The position numbers were made by a program, and so were the translations under genes. Of a DNA stretch of 64,000 bases, positions 36,940-45,545 are shown piece after piece. The notes beneath the pieces were generated by a model. It ran no database searches and was not told the DNA's origin. It was given only the letters and a program-made list of their open reading frames with translations. Source of the stretch: an uncultured Desulfobacteraceae bacterium (lineage in GTDB: Bacteria > Desulfobacterota > Desulfobacteria > Desulfobacterales > UBA5852); assembly GCA_913060875.1 (NCBI GenBank), contig CAJXSL010000001.1:496001-560000 (forward strand), written 5' to 3'. Position 1 is the first letter of the stretch. Every line of letters begins with the position of its first letter.

Positions 36940-37062
36940 CATTCAGGCGTCAGAATCCAGACGTCAGAATAAGGTTTTCGCCTTCGGCTCCTTCGGTTTT
37001 TTTCAAAAGACGGAGCGAAGCGACATCAAAATCCTTCTGGCTCCTGAATTCTGTCTTCTGAT
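36940..37062. repeat. imperfect palindromic intergenic repeat
   Basis: The two halves are complementary: CGTCAGAATCCAG, AAGGTTTTCG and TTCGGCTCC on the left match GAATTCTGTCTTCTGA, CATCAAAATCCTT and GGAGCGAAG on the right. It lies between two convergent genes and encodes nothing. It is unrelated in sequence to the 144-bp repeat family. The rest of the 36858-37166 gap shows nothing else. Confidence 0.55.
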
Positions 37063-37166
37063 GGCTATTGTTTTTCGTGATTGGAGCATCCCCCCTTCCA
37101 GGGGGAACCCAAAGCCGGGCCCTCCGGGCCTGGATATATACGATTACGACATCATCGTGATGCCGT

Positions 37167-37496
37167 TCAGAGCCATTGAAAAATCAGATCGACCATAAAG
37201 ATCAGGATAACGAGAATTGCCGCCAGGGCCACGAACCGCCAGTCCACGGGGCGGGGTGTGGCCCGGCGTTTTTCGGACAGGGATTTTTCGAGGTCTTCGG
37301 GCTCGAAGTCAACCGCGGAGATGACAGTGTTCAACAGATCGCCGATATCGAGATCGGTTTTGCTTTCACTTTCCACGGTGGGGTGATCGTCGTCGGCTGC
37401 AGGTGATTGCGGTCGGGGCGTTGATGGAAATCGGCCGCCGTCCGAGGGCGGGGTTTTCTTGAAAAGGGACGGGATGGATGCTTGCATCAGGCTCAT
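37167..37496 (-). CDS. hypothetical tail-anchored protein
   Basis: A 109-residue protein of unknown function. The N-terminal part is Pro/Ser/Asp-rich (PSDGGRFPSTPRPQSP) and probably disordered. An acidic helix follows (DIGDLLNTVISAVDFEPEDLEKS). A single membrane segment (FVALAAILVILIFMVDLIF) closes the C-terminus, so it would be tail-anchored in the inner membrane. The start at 37496 (MSLMQAS) has a GGGGGTG site; an upstream in-frame start is less likely. Confidence 0.55.
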   Translation of the reverse strand: MSLMQASIPSLFKKTPPSDGGRFPSTPRPQSPAADDDHPTVESESKTDLDIGDLLNTVISAVDFEPEDLEKSLSEKRRATPRPVDWRFVALAAILVILIFMVDLIFQWL

Positions 37497-37627
37497 GGTG
37501 CACCCCCTGAATTTGTCTGAGGGATCAGATGCATACCCACTACTCCCACCGATACCGGTTTCCGGGGCGGACGTCAAGGGTTGTGTGACGCTGCCGCCTA
37601 ACCCGAATATATCATAAAATCTACGGA

Positions 37628-38368
37628 TTAACGCCCGCGGAAAAGCCGTTCGGCCAGATAGCCGGGCAGGCCGGCCTTTTCAATCCGGCGGGCCGCCGCC
37701 TCGATATCGTAGGATACCCGCAAAAAATCTACCCGCCGGCTGTCCGTGTCGCAGATGACATAGCTGGCATCGGCGTTGCCGTCCCGGGATTGGCCGATGC
37801 TGCCGCAGTTGATGATGTAGCGGGAGCCGTCCGCCAGGGCGAGAGATCCATCCGAGGGCGGCGCTTTGAACTGGATGTTGAAACCGCCGGAGCGGGTGAT
37901 GACGTTGGGCCGGTGGGTATGCCCCACGAAAGTCACCTGGCGTTTGGTGGCCAGAAAGGATCGCATGGCGCTGAACCAGGTGGTCACATAGCGCCACCCC
38001 TGGGGGCAGTAAGGGTTGGCGTGGCAGAAAAGCATGTCATGCAGCCGGAGGGTTTCCTCCAGCCCGGCCAGGCGTTTGTTCTGGGCTTCGCTGAGCTGAT
38101 CCATTGTCCATAAGATCGCCCGGGAGGCGGCCTTGCTCATCTGGTAGGGGGAGGTTTGCCATATGGCGGCGGCATCATGGTTGCCCAGAAGCAGGTGCAG
38201 GCGGGGCAGGCTGCTCAGCCGCTCCAGGCATTGTCCCGGGCTGGCGCCGTAGCCCACCACGTCCCCCAGGCAGACATACCGGTCTACCCGGCGGCCGGCA
38301 GCGTCATGGATAAACGCCTCCAAAGCTTCCAGGTTGCCGTGAATATCTGAAAAGACAGCCAGTCGCAT
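37628..38368 (-). CDS. calcineurin-like metallophosphoesterase
   Basis: A 246-residue YfcE/ApaH-type phosphoesterase with the full di-metal signature: FSDIHGNLEAL, CLGDVVGYG, LLGNHD and VGHTHRP, plus NCGSIGQSRDG. Substrates in the family range from phosphodiesters to phosphoproteins. It starts 7 bp after the Ser/Thr kinase gene, so the pair could act as kinase and phosphatase, which is an attractive but unproven reading. Confidence 0.88.
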   Translation of the reverse strand: MRLAVFSDIHGNLEALEAFIHDAAGRRVDRYVCLGDVVGYGASPGQCLERLSSLPRLHLLLGNHDAAAIWQTSPYQMSKAASRAILWTMDQLSEAQNKRLAGLEETLRLHDMLFCHANPYCPQGWRYVTTWFSAMRSFLATKRQVTFVGHTHRPNVITRSGGFNIQFKAPPSDGSLALADGSRYIINCGSIGQSRDGNADASYVICDTDSRRVDFLRVSYDIEAAARRIEKAGLPGYLAERLFRGR

Positions 38369-38375
38369 GGAAGTC

Positions 38376-40322
38376 TCATCCTTTCCCCGTGGAATCGAAA
38401 CGATGCGCGTCCGGGTTCGGACGACATGGCCCTACAGGGACATCTGAGGGTTGGCGGATATCATTCGAAAGGCCGCCGGCGGGATTATGGTCGAGATCGA
38501 TGGGACAGTCCGTCTGATCAAGGAGCCGGGACGGTCGGTCAGAGGGTGCTGTGCTTTTTCCCCGAAGATCGTTTGACATGGCCTTGAAATTGCTGCGCAG
38601 TCGGCACAGCAGTGGCAGGGCTTCCGCAGCATAAAGTTTTCCCACCGCCCTCAGGTCATTTTCATTGCGGGCCAGAATCATCCGCTCCTCCACCCGACGC
38701 AGGCATCGATGCGCATCGCTTACGCGGGCAATGGTATCGGTCCATTGGGGCTGCGCCCCGATATCGGCGATCCAGCCGGCCAGGGGATCCGGTTGGGTTT
38801 CGTCCACCGGATCGCCCGCGGGCCCGGCCAGCAGGCCCTGAACGCGGGTCGCCAGCCAGTTGAGCTGCCGGGTCCACAAGGACAGCAGATAGCGATCGAT
38901 CTGGTCGCATGTTGCGGGGGGCAGCAACCCGGGGTCGGCTTCCCAGGGGAATTCGGACGGAAGGGGCGCGTCGGCGATTTTCACCTGGCAGGGAGCCTTA
39001 TTGAGCACGCGGTTGAGGGTGCGGCCGCCAAAAATGCGCCGGAACCAGGCGCGTTTCGAAACCCCCATGACGATCAGGTCGGCACCGCTTTTCCGGGCCG
39101 TCTCCACAATCAGATCGGCTGGGTTGCCCGAGCGAATGCGTACGGTGGGCATAATGCCGAAGCGGCGCAGTCGGCGGGCAAAGGCTTCCAGGCGCCGGCC
39201 CCAGCGATGGCCTTTGACTTCATCGGCGTAGCGGGTCCAGTCATCATTGTCATTGCCGGAGACAACGGTCAGCAGGGTGACGGCGGCCCGATCGTTCAGG
39301 GCTTCCAGGAGCGCGGTTTCCACGATGGTTTCCGCTTTGTCATTGTCGTCGAGGGCCGCCAGAATGTGGTGATAGCGGGCATCGGGCCGAGGCGACGGCG
39401 GCCGGACAGGACATGCCTGGGGTGTCCCGAATGGATCCGGTGCCGGTTCGGCACGGACCGGGGCGCCATATGCATCGGCTTCATCCAGCGCCCTGACAAA
39501 GGCGTCCACGGAAGGATAACGTCCGGTTGGTTCACGGCTGAGGGCCTTCAGGATCACGGCTTCGACCGCTTCCGAAAGCGTTTTTCGATAAGTGCGCGGG
39601 GGAATGGGATCCGTTTTCAGGCGGCGGCGCACTTTTTTCAGGTCCAGGGTGCGCTCGAAGGGCAGTTCCCCGGTCAGCATTTCGTACAAAACGATGGCCA
39701 GGCTGTAAAGATCGGTACGGGGATCGTCCCGGTAGTGCTCCAGTTGTTCCGGGGCCGCATAGTAGGGGGTGCCGTGGGGACGGGTGAAATCTTCCTGCAG
39801 CACATCCGCAGCCCCCAGCCGGCGAGCCAGACCGAAGTCGATGATCTTGATCGTATCCATGGGGGTAATGATGATATTTTCCGGCTTGATATCCATGTGG
39901 ATGATGCCGCAGTCATGGATATAGGACAGCCCCTGGCCGATCTGGCGGATATAGTGCCGGGCTTTTCCCAGTGCAAGGGGCCCCGTGTCTTTCATCTGGG
40001 TGCGCAGGTCCCGGCCGGCTATGTATTCGAAGACACTGTAGGCGGCGGAGCGGTCCCGCAGGATATGCCGGACGATGCTGGGGTGGTTGATCCGGTCCAG
40101 CACCTGGGTTTCGTTTTGAAAGTGATAGTAGACCAGGGGGGTGTTGATGATGTCCAGGGACGGCACCTTGATGGCGACGGTCTGATGCGTCAGGGCGTCG
40201 GTGCCGCGGTAGACTTCGGACAGGGCGCCGCAGAACATGGGTTTGGTAATGGTGAAGCTGTCCAGGCGGTCGCCGGGATTATGTTGGTATTGGCATGGCA
40301 TGGTTTTACCCGAATTTTTCAT
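38376..40322 (-). CDS. Ser/Thr protein kinase fused to a universal stress protein domain
   Basis: A 648-residue cytosolic protein. The N-terminal Hanks-type kinase (about 20-280) has the ATP Lys in VAIKVPSL, the catalytic loop IIHMDIKPENIII, DFGLARRL and GTPYYAAPEQL. A UspA domain (about 325-455) follows, with the ATP-binding-type end GVSKRAWFRRIFGGRTLNRV and VLNKAPCQVKIA. The C-terminal 190 residues are helical and unassigned. The ATG at 40301 is an alternative start. A promoter lies at 40344-40371. With the metallophosphoesterase and universal stress protein neighbours it suggests a stress-signalling locus. Confidence 0.9.
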   Translation of the reverse strand: MKNSGKTMPCQYQHNPGDRLDSFTITKPMFCGALSEVYRGTDALTHQTVAIKVPSLDIINTPLVYYHFQNETQVLDRINHPSIVRHILRDRSAAYSVFEYIAGRDLRTQMKDTGPLALGKARHYIRQIGQGLSYIHDCGIIHMDIKPENIIITPMDTIKIIDFGLARRLGAADVLQEDFTRPHGTPYYAAPEQLEHYRDDPRTDLYSLAIVLYEMLTGELPFERTLDLKKVRRRLKTDPIPPRTYRKTLSEAVEAVILKALSREPTGRYPSVDAFVRALDEADAYGAPVRAEPAPDPFGTPQACPVRPPSPRPDARYHHILAALDDNDKAETIVETALLEALNDRAAVTLLTVVSGNDNDDWTRYADEVKGHRWGRRLEAFARRLRRFGIMPTVRIRSGNPADLIVETARKSGADLIVMGVSKRAWFRRIFGGRTLNRVLNKAPCQVKIADAPLPSEFPWEADPGLLPPATCDQIDRYLLSLWTRQLNWLATRVQGLLAGPAGDPVDETQPDPLAGWIADIGAQPQWTDTIARVSDAHRCLRRVEERMILARNENDLRAVGKLYAAEALPLLCRLRSNFKAMSNDLRGKSTAPSDRPSRLLDQTDCPIDLDHNPAGGLSNDIRQPSDVPVGPCRPNPDAHRFDSTGKG

Positions 40323-40343
40323 GAAATTTTTTCTGCACCATAA

Positions 40344-40371
40344 ATTTTATGCAATTATTCAGGAGTATCAA
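40344..40371 (-). promoter_or_regulatory. sigma-70-like promoter of the kinase gene
   Basis: On the minus strand, TTGATA (40371-40366), a 16-bp spacer and TAAAAT (40349-40344). It is a close match to the consensus and gives a short leader before either start codon. Confidence 0.55.
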
Positions 40372-40543
40372 CGCTATTCGGGGTATGATTTTCATGTGAC
40401 CCTTTGCACCCTTCGCCGATTTCCAGAAAACATCGATAAAATTTCACCCTGCGGGCGCGCCCGGAGAAGTTTTACCGATCCGGAGTGCTTTTCCCTAAAT
40501 TGCTTTCTTCATTTTCGAAGTGGCTGACGGAAACCGCCTGCTT

Positions 40544-40562
40544 CGGTGGAGAAACCCCACCG
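40544..40562 (-). terminator. hairpin after the 182-residue gene
   Basis: CGGTGGGG-TTT-CTCCACCG on the minus strand, about 30 bp past the stop. There is no T run, so it is a weak terminator at best. Confidence 0.35.
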
Positions 40563-40593
40563 AATAAATGGCCGCGGCGGTCGTCGGCCTTTT

Positions 40594-41142
40594 TCAGCGG
40601 CCCAGGGTGAAATAGCCGATCAGGATGATCAAGATAACGACGATTTCCAGCACGGTAAAGCGGTAGAGCATCATACAAATTTTGCGCTGGGACGGGTTCA
40701 TTTTAAGCAGGGCCCTGTTCATCAGCCAGCGGAAAAAAAGGGTGTAGGGCGTGGTGGTCAGATAGAGGCGCAGGTATTGGCGAATGCTCTGCAGCCAGAG
40801 GGTCAGGTTCTGCTCTTCTTCGGTCGAGAGGGGCGCCGCGGTGGTAAACCGGACATGGACCTGCTCGTCACGGGGGAAGAAATGGATGGCCGTGGCCGGC
40901 CCGCTGACCGGGGTGATCACGAATTCATGGGGCCCCGGAAAGGTCAGGGTGTATTCGAGTTCAAACGGTTTTTCCGTGGCGTGGTCTTTCAACCGGGCCT
41001 GAAGGCGGCTGCCGCTTATGGTGACCATTTCCACATGCCAGTGGGGATGCAGCCGCAGCAGCCGCTCGGGGTCGAGGATCGATTGCCAGTCCAGCGATGC
41101 ATCCGCCGGCAGGGGCAGGCCCAGATCAATGGTTTTTTCCAT
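40594..41142 (-). CDS. hypothetical tail-anchored protein, 182 residues
   Basis: Unrecognised. A beta-rich soluble domain (about 25-115: HWHVEMVTISGSRLQARL, PFELEYTLTFPG, VHVRFTTAAPL) resembles an SRPBCC/polyketide-cyclase-like layout, but no signature is decisive. It is followed by a helical part and one C-terminal membrane segment (TVLEIVVILIILIGYFTLG). It overlaps the universal stress protein gene by 17 bp, so the two are co-translated. Confidence 0.6.
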   Translation of the reverse strand: MEKTIDLGLPLPADASLDWQSILDPERLLRLHPHWHVEMVTISGSRLQARLKDHATEKPFELEYTLTFPGPHEFVITPVSGPATAIHFFPRDEQVHVRFTTAAPLSTEEEQNLTLWLQSIRQYLRLYLTTTPYTLFFRWLMNRALLKMNPSQRKICMMLYRFTVLEIVVILIILIGYFTLGR

Positions 41143-41605
41143 GACGCTCTCCGGGGGCCACCAGCAGGGGGACGGTCAGCAGGGGATGCAGCACCTTGTT
41201 CTGCAGCCGCGCCTTGAACCCCGGGCCCTGCTTTTTCTGGTAGGGGCCAATGACGACCAGATCGCAGGACAGCCGCCCGGCCACCTCGACGATGGTGGCT
41301 TCCACCGGTCCGAAGACGCGCTTGAATTCGCAGTCGGAGGCCCGGGGATGAGTGGTGCGGATACGCTGCCAGTCGGCTTCGATCTCCTCGGCCAACTGCT
41401 GATCCACATGGTTGCGAAACGTGTTGCGGGTGGCCGAAGAATTGAGCCAGTCATCCCCCACCATGACATCCCAGTCCTGGTTGACCACCGTGAGGACGGT
41501 GGCGCGGGCTTCGGTCAAGCCGGGCCACAGTTCATTATAGAAATAGTCTTCCGCCGTGCGGGCCCCGGGGGTCCCGTGGGTGCAAAGTAAAAGGTGTTGG
41601 AACAT
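41126..41605 (-). CDS. universal stress protein (UspA-like)
   Basis: A 159-residue UspA-fold protein. It starts MFQHLLLCTHGTPGARTAE, has EVAGRLSCDLVVIGPYQKK as the second conserved strand region and ends with NKVLHPLLTVPLLV. The usual G-2x-G-9x-G loop is incomplete, so ATP binding is uncertain. The ATG at 41605 is chosen from homology with AGGACA upstream. It is downstream of the exporter and small membrane protein genes, from which it is separated by a terminator. Confidence 0.82.
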   Translation of the reverse strand: MFQHLLLCTHGTPGARTAEDYFYNELWPGLTEARATVLTVVNQDWDVMVGDDWLNSSATRNTFRNHVDQQLAEEIEADWQRIRTTHPRASDCEFKRVFGPVEATIVEVAGRLSCDLVVIGPYQKKQGPGFKARLQNKVLHPLLTVPLLVAPGERHGKNH

Positions 41606-41623
41606 TGTCGATGTCCTGTTCAT

Positions 41624-41664
41624 AAAAAAGGATGAGAGGGGGTGCCGGGCATCCCCTCCCATCC
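41624..41664 (-). terminator. Rho-independent terminator
   Basis: On the minus strand a GGATG...AGGGG / CCCCTCTCATCC hairpin is followed by six T. It ends the exporter/small-protein transcript just before the universal stress protein gene and may allow partial read-through. Confidence 0.75.
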
Positions 41665-41715
41665 GCATATCACGTTACCTCGTCCGAAAACAGAGGTCTG
41701 GGCCTATTCGCGTGA

Positions 41716-41916
41716 TTACACCAGCCACTTGGTGAACAGCAGCACCAGAAAGGTGGTAATCAGGCAGAATGTCAGGGCCGTGAGGTCCTCGTTGCGCTCG
41801 CTGGCGAATACGGACAAGGCCCTTTCTTCCATTTCCTGGGTGTCGGCGTTCGGCTTGAAGGCGTGGGCACCCTTGCCTTCGCTGCCGGTATCAATATCGA
41901 TTTTCTTGTCGTTCAT
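41716..41916 (-). CDS. small tail-anchored protein, 66 residues
   Basis: A 66-residue protein with an acidic N-terminus (MNDKKIDIDTGSEGKG, NADTQEMEERALSVFASER) and one C-terminal membrane span (LTALTFCLITTFLVLLFTKWLV). The start at 41916 has GGAGGCA upstream. It lies 44 bp downstream of the exporter and is probably co-transcribed with it, so it may be an accessory subunit (inference). Confidence 0.6.
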   Translation of the reverse strand: MNDKKIDIDTGSEGKGAHAFKPNADTQEMEERALSVFASERNEDLTALTFCLITTFLVLLFTKWLV

Positions 41917-41960
41917 ATGGATTGCCTCCATCAAACCCGCCATTGCGGGATGGTTTTTGT

Positions 41961-43589
41961 TTATTTCAGGACCACATCTTTTACCAGCCACATGACCACG
42001 AAGAAGGACAGGACGGCTTTGGTGACCCCGGAAATGATGCCCATGACCAGCGGCCAGCCCCCCGCCTGGGTGACGGCTTTTTTGGTGATCTGCATGCCCA
42101 GGCCGATGAGGCCGAAGGCAAAGAACCAGATCATGCAGTCGGTGAGCGTGGTGACGGTTTTGGATTTTTTGTGGACCTGTTTGACGGCGTGCGCGATGGC
42201 ACCCTTGACCTCGCCGGACATCTTAATGGTTTTGGCCTTGGCCTGGGCCAGGATCGACTCCAGCGCGAACATGCGATCTTGGCCGGTTTTGTCGAAAAGA
42301 GCCTTGTTGTTGCGGTCGTCAAAGTTGCCGGCAATCTGATGCTGGTGGATCAGGTCTTTGACCGCGGCATCCTGGGTCGGGTTCAATCCCTCGATCTCGC
42401 CGCCGGCATAGGCCTGGGAGAGGACCTCATGCTCCTTGTCGGTGATCCGGGTGCGGTCATTGTAGCTGACGTCGATGTATTTGCCCTTGTAATGGGTGGG
42501 CGGTGAGAAGAGGCCTACCGAAGACATGAAGAAGAGCAGCAGAAAACCGATGATGAAAATCGGGAACTTGTCCACGACCACGGTTTTGAAGCTCAGCTTC
42601 TGACCGGTCTCCTTGCCGAACCAGCCCGCCAGGACCAGTACGATGATGGGCAGGAAGAGCACGCGGGTGATGTTGAAGATTTCAGCCACCTTCAGGGTCT
42701 TGATGTCCACCGCGTTGAAGGCCAGGGCGGCGGCGGCCACCTGAGCCGAGTTGAGAATGCCGGTGCCGGCCCAGGCGCCGAACTGCACGGCGTTGAATCC
42801 GACAAGCTTCCCGACCGTGGGGAAGATGAACATGCAGAGGATGCCGAAGGAAAGGATGGTGCCGATGGTGTAGGCCATCTCCTCGCTTTTGGCCTTGACC
42901 ACCGGTGCCACGGCCACCGTAGCGGAAACGCCGCAGACCCCCATGCCGGCCGACAGGACCCCGGTCATGGATTTGGGCTGCTTGAAGAGGCCGCCCAGCC
43001 AGAGCACCATGAAGACGGTCCCCAGAACGAAAAACCCGATCAACCAGATGCTGTAGACGCCCAGCTTGGCCAGTTCGGCAAAGCTGTAGCGCGCTCCCAG
43101 CATGATGACCCCCATCTTGAGGACAAAACGGGCGGTTTTAACGCCGGAGGCGGCAAAGGACGGGATGCCGATGGTATTGGTGATGAAAACCCCCACCAGG
43201 ATGCCCAGGACGACGTAGTTGAGGTTGAGCACTTTGTAAATCTTGAATCCCAGGAGGGGAACCAGATTCTTGCTCATGATTTTGACCAGGGGCTCCATAT
43301 ACCACCGTATGGCCATGGCCAGGATGAGCAGGAAGAGGATGCCGGCCAGGGGCTGCAGCAGAAAGCGGTCCAGGTTGGTGTCTTTGGGTTCCCGGATGGA
43401 ATTGACGATACCGCCGATCAGCCCGATGGCGCCGACGATCAGGCACATGGTCACCTGCATGTCCATGGACTTGTGGGTGCTGAGGTATTTCATCATCGGC
43501 AGGAGCACCCCGGTGGATGCGATCAAGCCGTAGACGATCATGATACCGCTGATGGCAAACAGCGGCATGTTGTTTTTTGCATTTGCCAT
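41961..43589 (-). CDS. YeiH-family putative sulfate exporter, long form
   Basis: A 542-residue multi-pass membrane protein of the YeiH/PSE family (about ten hydrophobic segments). It has family-type stretches GIPSFAASGVKTARFVLKMGVIMLGARYSFAEL and GMGVCGVSATVAVAPVVKAKSEE, and ends FAFGLIGLGMQITKK. The usual length is about 340. Here an extra membrane region lies at the N-terminus and a hydrophilic helical insert at about 380-470 (TRITDKEHEVLSQAYAGGE). AAGGAGTCC precedes the ATG at 43589. The substrate is not established; sulfate or a sulfonate is the family guess. A sigma-54-like promoter lies about 70 bp upstream. Confidence 0.85.
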   Translation of the reverse strand: MANAKNNMPLFAISGIMIVYGLIASTGVLLPMMKYLSTHKSMDMQVTMCLIVGAIGLIGGIVNSIREPKDTNLDRFLLQPLAGILFLLILAMAIRWYMEPLVKIMSKNLVPLLGFKIYKVLNLNYVVLGILVGVFITNTIGIPSFAASGVKTARFVLKMGVIMLGARYSFAELAKLGVYSIWLIGFFVLGTVFMVLWLGGLFKQPKSMTGVLSAGMGVCGVSATVAVAPVVKAKSEEMAYTIGTILSFGILCMFIFPTVGKLVGFNAVQFGAWAGTGILNSAQVAAAALAFNAVDIKTLKVAEIFNITRVLFLPIIVLVLAGWFGKETGQKLSFKTVVVDKFPIFIIGFLLLFFMSSVGLFSPPTHYKGKYIDVSYNDRTRITDKEHEVLSQAYAGGEIEGLNPTQDAAVKDLIHQHQIAGNFDDRNNKALFDKTGQDRMFALESILAQAKAKTIKMSGEVKGAIAHAVKQVHKKSKTVTTLTDCMIWFFAFGLIGLGMQITKKAVTQAGGWPLVMGIISGVTKAVLSFFVVMWLVKDVVLK

Positions 43590-43658
43590 TATCAGGACTC
43601 CTTTGTTGATAGGTCGTGCCGTTCCGAACAGCATCAGTGGTCTTTAGTCGCGTGTGCG

Positions 43659-43673
43659 GCAACCCTCCCCCCA
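43659..43673 (-). promoter_or_regulatory. possible sigma-54 promoter of the exporter
   Basis: On the minus strand, TGG (43673-43671), eight bases and TTGC (43662-43659) give the GG-N10-GC spacing. The central bases are all G/A, so the match is partial. A sigma-54 regulator gene lies directly upstream, which raises the plausibility. Confidence 0.45.
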
Positions 43674-43936
43674 ATGACTCTCATCAGGGCCTGCCGTGCA
43701 GGTACGCTTGGGTTGCACCCATGTCATTCCCGTAGTGTAAACGGCGTTCGGTTCGCATGGCCAAACAGTTTATCTGCTCACCTCCTTTCCGAATTTCCGC
43801 TGGTTGCATGCGTTCCGGGGCCATTCCGAATCGTATGGGGACCTCTGTCTACAACTTGCATGCCAATGGCGATTTTTTATAAATATCTAATGATTTTATT
43901 GGGTTGAAGGGATGCTTCGGCCCGATTGGATAGGGG

Positions 43937-43949
43937 AAGGTGACACCTT
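43937..43949. promoter_or_regulatory. palindrome, possible activator site
   Basis: AAGGTG-A-CACCTT, a perfect 13-bp odd palindrome about 265 bp upstream of the -24/-12 motif. This is a typical distance for an NtrC-type enhancer, but only one copy is seen. Confidence 0.35.
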
Positions 43950-44061
43950 TGGGGGGCGCATTGGAGGAGGGCAAAATGCGGGGTTCGATTAATTTAATAT
44001 AATAACAGGGCGTTAGACCTTACTCAAAGGCAGGTCCGGAGGTGCCCCCCTAGGTTGTCAC

Positions 44062-44081
44062 TGCCCCCTTCGGGGGGCATT
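44062..44081 (-). terminator. hairpin after the response regulator
   Basis: TGCCCCC-C-GAA-G-GGGGCA-type stem 10 bp past the stop on the minus strand, with no clear T tract. Weak terminator or mRNA-end structure. Confidence 0.4.
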
Positions 44082-44090
44082 TCGCGGGAG

Positions 44091-45479
44091 CTATTCGCGG
44101 AATTGTGCCGGGTCGATGCCGTAACGCTTCAATATTTTCTGGAGGGACTGGCGTTTGATCCGGCTCTGCTGGGCGGCTAGAGAGATGTTGCCCCGGGTTC
44201 TTGCCAGCAGTTGGGTCACATAGGCGGTGGTGAACTGTTCCAGCAGATGTTCCTTGAGGGGCTTATAAGGGGATGTCATGTCCGGGAGATCGAAGTCCTG
44301 GCGGGAGTCGGTCTTGAAGGCTGGCAGGTGGCGTTCCTCGATGGTATCCCCCGTGACCAGGGCTGTGAGGCCCTGGATGGTATTTTCCAGTTCCCTGACA
44401 TTGCCGGGCCAGGCGTGGGCCAGAAAGCGCTCCATGACCCGGGAGGACAGGGTCTTGACCCCGGTGTTCAGCTCCCGGGCGGCTGCTTTCAGGAAATGAT
44501 CCGCCAGCAGGGGAATGTCCTCCCTCCGCTGGCGCAGGGGTTCAAGGGTCAATTGGGCCACATTGAGGCGGTAATAGAGGTCTTCGCGGAAGGAGTGGTC
44601 CTTTATTTTCTCCTCCAGATCCTGGTTGGTGGAGGCCAGGATGCGCACATCCACTGTTGTGGTGCGGTTGTCCCCCAGGGGCTTGATCTCCTTTTCCTGC
44701 AGCACCCGGAGCAGCTTGGTTTGCAGGGGGGCGGACAGGTCGCCGATTTCGTCCAGGAAAATGGTGCTGCCCTGGGCCTTGGCGAACAGCCCGGCCTTAT
44801 CCTGGGTGGCATTGGTAAAGGCGCCCTTGCGATAGCCGAACAGTTCGCTTTCCAGGATGTTTTCCGGCAGGGCCGGGCAGTTGACCGTCACCATCTCACG
44901 GTTCTTGCGCCGGCTGCGGGCGTGGATGGCCCGGGCCGCCATTTCCTTGCCCGTGCCGCTTTCCCCGCGGATCAGGACGGTCACATCGGTGCGGCCCAGC
45001 ATCTGGATGGTTTTGAACGCTTCGGTCATGGCCGGCGAAGCGCCGATCATGCCCTGAAAGGTCCGCCGGCCGGCGACCTGCTGCTGCAGGCGTTGATTCT
45101 CGCGGATCAGTCGGTTGCGCTCGAGGCCCTTGCCCAGCAAATGCAGGATCTGCTGCTCCTCGAAGGGTTTGGTAATGAAATCGTAAGCCCCGTTTTTAAT
45201 GGCGTCCACGGCCTGTTCGATGGTGCCGTAGGCTGTCATGACAACCACTGTGATATAGGGGTCGAAGTCCCGGGTGCGCTTCAGCAGTTCCATGCCGTCC
45301 ATATCGGGCATGCGAATATCGGTCAGCAGGAGATCCACCGGCTGCCGCTGGATGATGGCCAGGGCGTCCTTCCCGTTTTGAGCCAGCGCGATATCGCAAT
45401 CGAGCTCCATTTCGATGGTACGGCCCAAGCCGTGCAAAAGGTCGACTTCGTCTTCCGCAATCAGAATGCGATCCGTCAT
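44091..45479 (-). CDS. NtrC/AtoC-type sigma-54 response regulator
   Basis: A 462-residue regulator. The receiver domain (about 1-120) has the phosphoacceptor Asp in DLLLTDIRMPDMDGM. The AAA+ domain has Walker A GESGTGKE, the GAFTNA variant of the GAFTGA loop (YRKGAFTNATQ) and Walker B IFLDEIGDL. The Fis helix-turn-helix is ISLAAQQSRIKRQSLQKIL. The Gly-to-Asn change in the GAFTGA loop is unusual and may alter sigma-54 contact. It is paired with the histidine kinase 66 bp upstream and probably controls the adjacent exporter. Confidence 0.92.
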   Translation of the reverse strand: MTDRILIAEDEVDLLHGLGRTIEMELDCDIALAQNGKDALAIIQRQPVDLLLTDIRMPDMDGMELLKRTRDFDPYITVVVMTAYGTIEQAVDAIKNGAYDFITKPFEEQQILHLLGKGLERNRLIRENQRLQQQVAGRRTFQGMIGASPAMTEAFKTIQMLGRTDVTVLIRGESGTGKEMAARAIHARSRRKNREMVTVNCPALPENILESELFGYRKGAFTNATQDKAGLFAKAQGSTIFLDEIGDLSAPLQTKLLRVLQEKEIKPLGDNRTTTVDVRILASTNQDLEEKIKDHSFREDLYYRLNVAQLTLEPLRQRREDIPLLADHFLKAAARELNTGVKTLSSRVMERFLAHAWPGNVRELENTIQGLTALVTGDTIEERHLPAFKTDSRQDFDLPDMTSPYKPLKEHLLEQFTTAYVTQLLARTRGNISLAAQQSRIKRQSLQKILKRYGIDPAQFRE

Positions 45480-45545
45480 GGGATGGATCTCCCCGCTATC
45501 GGTTTCCGACGAAAATTGCGCCGGATTCTGACATCATGGCCGGTT

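Larger units (their letters stand above)
43590..44090. other. 500-bp regulatory gap
   Basis: No gene seen. It contains a -24/-12 motif for the exporter (43659-43673), a 13-bp palindrome at 43937-43949 and a hairpin after the response-regulator gene (44062-44081). Confidence 0.5.
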
